The notes under the pieces: generated by a model
Databases searched by the model: none
What the model saw: the letters and a program-made list of their open reading frames with translations, nothing else
Told to the model about the DNA's origin: nothing
Origin: CAWUKT01 sp963923035
Lineage (GTDB): Bacteria; Bacteroidota; Bacteroidia; J057; JADKCL01
Assembly: GCA_963923035.1 (NCBI GenBank)
Contig: CAWUKT010000031.1
Coordinates: 4,371 to 68,370, forward strand
DNA: 64,000 bases
Direction of reading: 5' to 3'
In this document: positions 62,329 through 64,000 of the stretch, piece by piece
Layout of the letters: each line of letters starts with the position of its first letter
Numbering within the stretch: position 1 is the first letter of the stretch
Program-made: the position numbers and the translations under genes

Positions 62329-62650
62329 GATCGAAACTGTTTTGAAATCAGTGTAGTAGGGGTATATGTCGAATGGGGGGCAAGAGAATACTCAATTCTT
62401 TTTCCCAGCACCATTAATTGTTCTTTTCCAAGGAAAGGTCTTTTCCTCATGGGTTTATTCTTCTCCATTTAAAATCAAAGAATCTAACCAAGGTAATGGA
62501 TAGCCTTTACTCCTTGCCCTTTCAGGGAGTGAGGCTACCCCTTTCTATGGCTGCTCGCCCCCAATTTGCTCACAGTGTTTGGGCTGGGGAGGGGTGATTT
62601 GGATGTGCTAACCTTGAGAAAGGGGTGAGCCGATTAGACCGTGGATGTCA
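62329..62650. other. Intergenic region with a strong imperfect hairpin
   Basis: No gene seen. At 62501-62537 TAGCCT-TT-ACTCC pairs with GGAGT-G-AGGCTA, an 11-bp stem with a small internal loop around 12 loop bases, extended outwards by GG/CC. There is no T-run on either strand, so it is not a clear terminator. It could be an RNA element or an attachment-type site. A weaker AGGAAA/TTTCCT hairpin lies at 62431-62447. Confidence 0.4.
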
Positions 62651-63937
62651 TCAAATGCTATCTGGAGAAAGCATTCTGTCAAGGCCAGGATAGTCGGCTC
62701 CAACATCGACGTATCTTTTTTTCAATTCTCTTTCAAGATCCAATTTATTAACACTTTCTCCAAGCATTAGGCTTAACAACTTCCTTTTCAACGGCTTATT
62801 CTTTGAGAGCATCTTTCCTTCCCAAAAAACATGCTTCCAAATAGGCGCACTTAAATGCCAATCAACTTGATTTAGTCTCTCTCTCAATTTCTGGAGCGAA
62901 TTGTCATCAGAATACCGCTTATAAATCTCCGCGAGGTAAATATGCCCTTCGGGCCTTAGAATAATGCTCCCTCCTGACTCCTTGTTGCGATTCAAGACCC
63001 TGCCTTTATCATCCTTTACTGTTTGACCTCCAATGAACTCTTCTATCCACAAAAACTCCCGGAAAACAAAATCCCAAAAACCAGAAACCTGACTGAACAA
63101 TTCATCTAACCTTTTATCCGAGGGACGTTTAATCGCTTTGCGAACCGGATGAATGAATTTATAATCTATGATTGTTTGAGCCACTTTGTAAACACACACC
63201 AGAGTGGTGAAACTTGAAAAGTCCGAAGAGGGCATAGAGAATGCTCTAGTGGCCCTGAGCTCACGCGCCATACTCTTAGTTTCCCTATAACTTTTTGATA
63301 TAGCATTATCTCTGGAAAGATATTCGTGCTCTTGAACTAACCTTCTTGTAATTATTGCTGCGGCATCATCTTCTTCCAAAATAATCTCTTCTGCGGGCTT
63401 TATTCTTACAGCATACCTGTTTAAAACAGTAAAAAGCCGCCTTGTCCTTTCCCGGGACTTGTGCAGAACCAAAACCACGGAAATTTCATCAGAGCCAATC
63501 AACTCAGGATTTTCCTTAAAGGCCTTTCGAATACCCATCAAACGATGCTGACCATCTAAAACAAACATTTCTTCACTACCTGCCAACCTTAAGATACCGA
63601 GTTTCGAGCTGATATTTTCCAGGTCCTTTTCCTCCGTATCCCCAAAAGAATCTCCTAGTGAAATATTACTCCACTGGGGCTCTCCTCCGTGAATTGCAAC
63701 GATTAGGCTACTGAAAAAGCGATCGTCAATTCTCAGCAAATAATCTTTTATTTTATCCAGTCTTTTTGATTCAAGATCCCTTTGTAAAACCTTGTTGAGA
63801 TTGGAGGAGTATAACTCTTCAGATTCGGGAACAGTAATAATTCTATCCGGCATTATGTCTTTGATTTTCATGGATGTTTGAAAATAAACCCAACTGCCGA
63901 AGCGCCCCTTTAGTGCAGGTAAAATCAATGATTTCAT
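62651..63937 (-). CDS. DGQHR-domain protein, DndB-like
   Basis: 428 residues with the signature FVLDGQHRLMGIRKA (DGQHR at 128-132) and N-terminus MKSLILPALKGRFGSWVYFQ, like DndB and related DGQHR proteins. Downstream motifs fit the family: VVLVLHKSRERTRRLFTVLNRYAVRIKPAEEIILEEDD. In phosphorothioate systems DndB binds DNA and represses the dnd operon; related stand-alone forms occur in other defence loci. The gene is AT-rich compared with the backbone, a sign of transfer. It starts 6 bases after the stop of an upstream gene, so it is the second or later gene of a unit that extends past the window. Confidence 0.85.
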   Translation of the reverse strand: MKSLILPALKGRFGSWVYFQTSMKIKDIMPDRIITVPESEELYSSNLNKVLQRDLESKRLDKIKDYLLRIDDRFFSSLIVAIHGGEPQWSNISLGDSFGDTEEKDLENISSKLGILRLAGSEEMFVLDGQHRLMGIRKAFKENPELIGSDEISVVLVLHKSRERTRRLFTVLNRYAVRIKPAEEIILEEDDAAAIITRRLVQEHEYLSRDNAISKSYRETKSMARELRATRAFSMPSSDFSSFTTLVCVYKVAQTIIDYKFIHPVRKAIKRPSDKRLDELFSQVSGFWDFVFREFLWIEEFIGGQTVKDDKGRVLNRNKESGGSIILRPEGHIYLAEIYKRYSDDNSLQKLRERLNQVDWHLSAPIWKHVFWEGKMLSKNKPLKRKLLSLMLGESVNKLDLERELKKRYVDVGADYPGLDRMLSPDSI

Positions 63938-63943
63938 GGAAGA

Positions 63944-64000
63944 CTAATTAGTCGGTCCTGAAAAACCCACAAAATCCTCCACTGCACTCTCCCCATCCAC
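63944..64000 (-). CDS. C-terminal end of an upstream gene (partial)
   Basis: The minus strand has an open frame from the window edge to a TAG at 63946-63944, encoding ...VDGESAVEDFVGFSGPTN. The end lies 6 bases from the DGQHR gene start, so the two are probably in one operon. Too short to identify; dndC, a PAPS-reductase-like or an ATPase gene would be the interesting options to test in the next contig part. Confidence 0.45.
   Translation of the reverse strand: MDGESAVEDFVGFSGPTN

Noticed and set aside
57217..62650. Direct repeats as attL/attR
   Set aside because: I compared the gaps at 57217-57555 and 62329-62650 by eye and found no common stretch long enough; the right end may lie outside the window.

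Overview
The window looks like chromosome of a Bacteroidota bacterium, most likely a Saprospiria/Lewinella-type organism. The grounds are type IX secretion sorting domains on several secreted proteins (both type A and type B), a GldB-type gliding lipoprotein, SprB-like and PKD surface domains, and promoters of the Bacteroidota form TTG-N19-TAnnTTTG. The taxonomic placement below phylum level is inference. By eye the backbone is fairly GC-rich, with AT-rich exceptions noted below. No tRNA, rRNA or CRISPR array was found.

Layout. 1-8141: an OmpA/PD40 lipoprotein (cut by the window edge) behind queE, a LVIVD-repeat secreted protein, folD, lepA and an NtrC-type sigma-54 activator. 8274-14706: a 1471-residue T9SS surface protein, an outer-membrane barrel and gldB. 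14942-18630: gcvT-comB, an RlmI-like rRNA methyltransferase and a small conserved-looking gene. 18716-27678: a FadL-like barrel with a repeat-rich lipoprotein, proS, htpG and a lipoprotein hydrolase. 27741-36583: an acetate (or short acid) uptake and activation cluster, all on the minus strand: porin-like barrel, DUF4212 small subunit, SSS symporter, two tiny membrane proteins, an SLC5-type sensor kinase, a receiver-only response regulator and acs. The kinase is split by a one-base frameshift exactly at its phosphorylation site. 36715-45130: an IS1/InsA-like zinc-ribbon HTH gene without a normal start, a membrane-anchored DUF4258-like protein, folE-queD, a CrtI-like flavoprotein, an ArsR regulator with two clear operators, and several proteins of unknown role. 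45199-57216: split transketolase, a T9SS type B protein, two tandem paralogous T9SS type A proteins, a GESLxP flavoprotein and wecB.

57556-64000 has the look of an integrated mobile element: tyrosine recombinase, a 10-bp repeat array, four helically phased 24-bp iteron-like repeats, a dyad cluster, an excisionase-like HTH protein, a winged-helix protein that could be a replication or control protein, and AT-rich cargo on the opposite strand that includes a DGQHR (DndB-like) protein and the tail of an upstream gene. This is the least ordinary part of the window.

How genes work together: QueE, QueD and FolE cover three of the four steps from GTP to preQ0 (QueC is not here); the acetate cluster couples uptake, sensing and activation to acetyl-CoA; the T9SS cargo proteins and GldB belong to the secretion/gliding envelope. 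Four of the convergent gene pairs are separated by only 0-3 bases, leaving no room for terminators.
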